A DNA stretch of 64,000 bases from Chlorokybus atmophyticus (Eukaryota; Streptophyta; Chlorokybophyceae; Chlorokybales; Chlorokybaceae): contig RHPI01002836.1 in NCBI GenBank assembly GCA_009103225.1, positions 62,001-126,000 on the forward strand. The letters are read 5' to 3'. This document shows positions 60,247 to 64,000 of this stretch, in pieces. The position numbers and the translations under genes are program-made. Positions within the stretch are counted from its first letter, which is position 1, and each line of letters starts with the position of its first letter. The notes under the pieces were generated by a model. That model was not told where the DNA came from and made no database searches. It saw nothing but the letters and a program-made list of their open reading frames with translations.

Positions 60247-63200
60247 AGCAGATGTTTCAGCAACAATGAAATCCGATGGTTCGGCTCCATTGACATGGCG
60301 GGTGAGTTAAATTCCAGCAGTATGTCCAAATAAAATGCTCATAAGCACGCATCTTGCACGTTAACACTTGTTCAGCTTGTCATTTCAATAGCAGATAGCT
60401 TGTGGTGCTATGGTGAGCGAGTTTAACAAGTTTGGCAAGCTTTGCGTCTTGCTTCGTGAGGTGTGCACTTTAGTCTTGGTCATTGCAATAAGCCGGGTTG
60501 TGACGATTCTCACCTCCGTCTTACTTCGCGCGCCCAATTCAACGCAGCCATTCGCTAAAAGCAGGGCGCGAAGCTGTGTTCTTTGGTGTTTTGTTTCGTT
60601 CTTGTGGTGCGTTCAAAGGGCACGCACTTTTACTCTTATAAACACATGTTAAAAACACTTGCGCACACATTGTCATATTCAATAACATATCTCAATGATT
60701 GTTTAATCACTCATCGGTGATATTGTGAAAGCACATTGCCGCAAGCTGCATAACCCAGTTAATGGTATTGGTATTTTTAATCTTAACATGCCACACTTAT
60801 GCGTTGACCAACCTCGTGGATACTTTGCAATGATTCCGCATATTAAAATGAATGCTATTCTTAAAAGGGTATTTTAGTAAGGATTACCATTATTGTAACA
60901 AGTACATTATACACATGCATCATAATAGTATGAAACACAGTGCAGTTCATCATCAGCCTAGTGTTATATGTGTATAAATATGACATTAGCATTATTGAGT
61001 GCTTCTGAGCATTGTGAGATACTTATTATGATTACATGCTTTGCATACACTATGGCAAATCAACATATATTCAAACATGCTTTTGAGATGATGAGCAAAA
61101 TTCGCGTTTAAATTTTGATGTACTTTAATGCTTGAAGCATGGTGTATGATATTATCTCACTAGTGTGTGAAATGCAAAGTAGTAACAGATTGTACAATTA
61201 CATTTACATTACGCACTTCTATGCGCCAACATCCAACAGTAGAATGGCTACTGTACTATTTTCAATACTTGTACTGATAATCATTGTAAATCAGACTTTT
61301 TTTGACACTAAGTTGCCAACTGTGTAAATGTGATCTATACTTGTGCCATATATGATCGAAAGCAAAGTTTGAGGCCATTACGAGAAAATTGGCATTGAAA
61401 TTGTAAGGTTACAGTGTAGCACCCTTACAATTTCAAAGCACACCAAAATTGCATGACCCAGTGATTAATGACGAGATAACACATGCTATCTGAATCATAA
61501 CATGGCTATCATTCTTGCAATAGCCTGAATGCATGGTAACAATTACATGTGATACTCACTTGCGCATACGGTATTATGACTCGGATGTTGTTCAATTAAT
61601 AGTACTATAGCACAATGCGCAGCCGCAGGTTGCATTTTCGTAAGCATGTCAAGTATTTTTATGCTTTACTCGTGCGCTATTCAGCTCGTTGGGTATGTTT
61701 TAATAGATGTATATATCACAAGAAGTGCTCTCATAACAAGGTGTGGCTTTGGAGGTCTACTTTGGTTGTGGCATGTTACATAAGTTGCATTAAAATAGTA
61801 CTGAATGCAAAACAACTACTGGCCAAGCTAGTGTTGAAGGAAATTACAAGTGTACGAGTATACTTGTAATGATTTCCTTCATCGGTACACTTGCGTTTTT
61901 AGCCATGATTTCTCCAATTACAAGATGTTTTTGCTGCATGTAGACTACATCAAATATTATATCGCAGTATAACATTTATTGTACAACGAGTTTCACCTCA
62001 CATAGCACAATGTCATTTTTGAATGTAATGTGGTCATCTTACGGTGTTAAAAGGCCAAGAGAGAGAGAGATGTGTGAGGTGTGTGTGCGTGTGTGTGTAA
62101 CACAACAAGGGTGTTGTCAACTGATATGTAACGGAGCCAAAGGGCTCTATATATAATGCATAAAAATAGAAAAAGCCATAAATACCATAATGGTCTTTTA
62201 TGGCTTAAACGGTTGGACCCTCGCCGTAAATTAATACATTAAATAGTATCATGCAGTCTCATTTCTATAATATAATATAATAGCGTTGATATTTCATTAG
62301 CCCATCCTCGTGTTAGTGGTTGGCCCTGCTTCTTTTGTCTTGCTCCACATTGCACGCACCGCGGTGCGTGCAAGGTACGTACCTTGCCGTTATGCAATAA
62401 TGCACAATACATAACAATAATATTATCAACTAACATTTTAAGCCGTTCCCCCGCCTTGGCTTGCTATGCTTCAGGCTTTGTATGGCAAAATGTATGGTGT
62501 TACAATGCGGTCTTGTGAGGTGGTGGTGAGCTGATCTTGCATGCACTTCTATATCTCATGTGTAGTGTAACATGTACAAGTTTAACACTTAAACCTTTGC
62601 ATGAGCGAAAAAGTACAATCTTGGTGGCGAGTTTGTCGGCAGCAAACTATGGGGTTGCTTTGAAAGCGTGTTATGGCTCTATGATATTTGTCAGCTTTAA
62701 TAACATTTGCAGATGCATATCATGAATGATAACAATCAGCACGACTTTTAAAGTCTGTATGCAAATGTTCCTCATCATCCTGAATCACCTTATCTTATCA
62801 GCATCTTAACGTACTGATGTCGTCATTTATTAAAGCAGCTTTGATGTATACATGTATATGGAACATAGCTGTATATATGGTATTACAGCCACACAAGTGC
62901 ACATGACACGCTAAGTTTAAAGGTACAGTCGTCGTTAAATGTATAATTTGCATCAGCCACACTATGTGATGATTCAGTTGAGTTTGGAAATGTTAGCATT
63001 GTGCCAAATATGAGAACCCCTTAAACTCAGGTCGATCAGATTGAATGAGGCATAGCTATGCCTTATTATTTTACAATCTGATTGAGGCCCATTCACACCA
63101 AAGCTGCGCCAACCATGCTGGCCCAGCAATTGCCTTGGCTGCGGGGCTGCGGTGAAGTCCCGCCAGGGACAACTTCGTGCAAACGCATCATAGGCAGCCG

Positions 63201-63587
63201 TTGACAACACTGACGCGCCGACAACTCAACTCGCGACTCGCATGTCAACGTCGACTCTTAACCATCTTTCAACGTCTCGCTGCGACGGACCTCGCGTCAC
63301 CGTCCGATCGGTCATCCAACGACCGGCTTAAAGCCGCGCTGTCATCAAATAAGCCAACGGCTAGCTCTCATATGTCATTCGCCTCAAAACTGGCAAACTG
63401 GTGAGCTTTGCACCCGTGTTTGTGCGTAGCTTTGAGGCGGCGGCAGCGGGTTTGCTGTTGTCTTTGTCGTTGTGAGCATTGTTGGCATCGCCCTGCGAGA
63501 GGTGTGTTAGCGTCTCTGCTTGTTTTCTTGTAGTCACAGCGGCGGCTGAAGCCTTGCAAGGCCAACTGTAAGAGGGGTTTAGGCGCT
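60247..63587. other. Long AT-rich gene-free region
   Basis: No gene supported. Small hairpins are present, for example ttgcacgcaccgcggtgcgtgcaa at about 62,349-62,372 and aatgaggcatagctatgcctt at about 63,044-63,064. A short GA/GT run lies at 62,060-62,100. 63,177-63,404 has an open frame on the plus strand without recognisable content. Confidence 0.5.
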
Positions 63588-64000
63588 ATGACGACAAAGG
63601 CGTTGAGGGCGCAGTTCGAGAACAAGGAGAACGCTGCTGTTGCGGCGGCGGCGATGGCGCCATGGATCAAACCAACGGTAAGAGTATGCAGGCATGGAGC
63701 ATTCTCATCCACGAAACACGTTGATAGCTGTTGGCTGGTTGAAGAAACAGTCGAAAGGTTGTTAGCCCAATGCAAAGCATACTCCTTCTAAGTGACAAGC
63801 TTGCATGACAGGGAGATTGTTCATTTGCATACTACCTGCCCGACATGTTGTGTGTGTTATGTGCCTCTGTGTGTCTCGCATTCACCATCAAGATTATTGT
63901 CGTCATCAGCGCCAGCTGTCCCTGGCCATACCATCGGAGAATGTCCCACCGAGGGCGCCCGCCTCCCCCAACGTGCTGCGAAACAGCACCAACTCAGAGC
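63588..64000 (+). CDS. 5' end of a gene with a KEN box (partial)
   Basis: Two exons join in phase: 63588-63677 (from ATG, ending at a GTAAGA donor) and 63910 to the window end. The protein starts MTTKALRAQFENKENAAVAA and continues RQLSLAIPSENVPPRAPASP, then NVLRNSTNSE, open at the edge. The N-terminus is short, basic and disordered. The KEN tripeptide near residue 13 is a recognition signal of the anaphase-promoting complex, so a cell-cycle-regulated protein such as a mitotic cyclin or kinesin is possible. That is an inference, since no domain is visible yet. Confidence 0.5.

Noticed and set aside
60410-60652. 80-codon hydrophobic frame
   Set aside because: Length and composition are compatible with chance in a gene-poor region. 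No splice or start context.

Overview
This window is nuclear DNA of a photosynthetic eukaryote, most likely a green (chlorophyte-type) alga. The genes are split by many short GT-AG introns, often 50-400 bp. Plastid-type proteins sit beside ordinary eukaryotic ones: a carbonic anhydrase with thylakoid-lumen targeting, a plant-type DNA gyrase A with an organelle presequence, and an ACHT-like thioredoxin with a presequence. VPS26 and a ZCCHC8-type nuclear RNA surveillance factor are also present. No bacterial operon structure is seen. The species cannot be named from the sequence alone. Exon joins below were worked out by reading splice sites and phase by eye.

Layout. 1-12,130 is mostly one decayed Ty3/gypsy retrotransposon on the minus strand: gag at about 11.3-9.7 kb, then RT, RNase H and integrase at about 3.7-0.6 kb. 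It is broken by a 2.1-kb CACTA-like DNA element (3728-5824, TTA target duplication) and a solo-LTR-like insertion (about 2365-2825). 13,124-15,513 is a nine-exon alpha carbonic anhydrase gene. 16.9-20.3 kb is a tandem duplication of an F-box-like gene, both copies broken. About 20.3-20.8 kb may be a small coiled-coil gene.

22.2-28.15 kb is a second mobile-element nest. A second, plus-strand copy of the same gag element is interrupted by a 1.5-kb palindrome-rich DNA element and by a TRIM (miniature LTR retrotransposon). A second copy of the 1.5-kb element lies in inverted orientation on the right. Around 30.0-30.45 kb there is an exact 412-bp duplicate of part of this nest, a single N and a perfect 42-bp palindrome, which together suggest an assembly fault.

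30.8-50.8 kb is the gene-rich part: a coiled-coil gene (-) head to head with the 13-exon ZCCHC8-like gene (+); a small ORF (-) head to head with VPS26 (+); VPS26 convergent with the 17-exon gyrA gene (-); then a 47-residue membrane microprotein (+) and the ACHT-like thioredoxin (+). 51.2-52.2 kb is a PGY/Gln-rich single-pass membrane protein (-). 53.1-53.6 kb is a Tourist/Harbinger-like MITE. 55.1-57.6 kb is a sulfotransferase (+). 57.6-63.5 kb is nearly empty, AT-rich sequence. At 63.6 kb a gene carrying a KEN box starts and runs off the window.

These genes do not form one pathway. Several serve the organelles: carbonic anhydrase for lumenal CO2/bicarbonate conversion, gyrase A for plastid or mitochondrial DNA topology, and the thioredoxin for redox signalling. 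VPS26 serves endosomal retromer sorting, the ZCCHC8 homologue nuclear exosome targeting, and the sulfotransferase probably works in the Golgi. No undescribed multi-gene system could be supported. The most novel-looking material is the palindromic 1.5-kb element family, the TRIM with its empty site, and the organelle gyrase with two altered drug-pocket positions.
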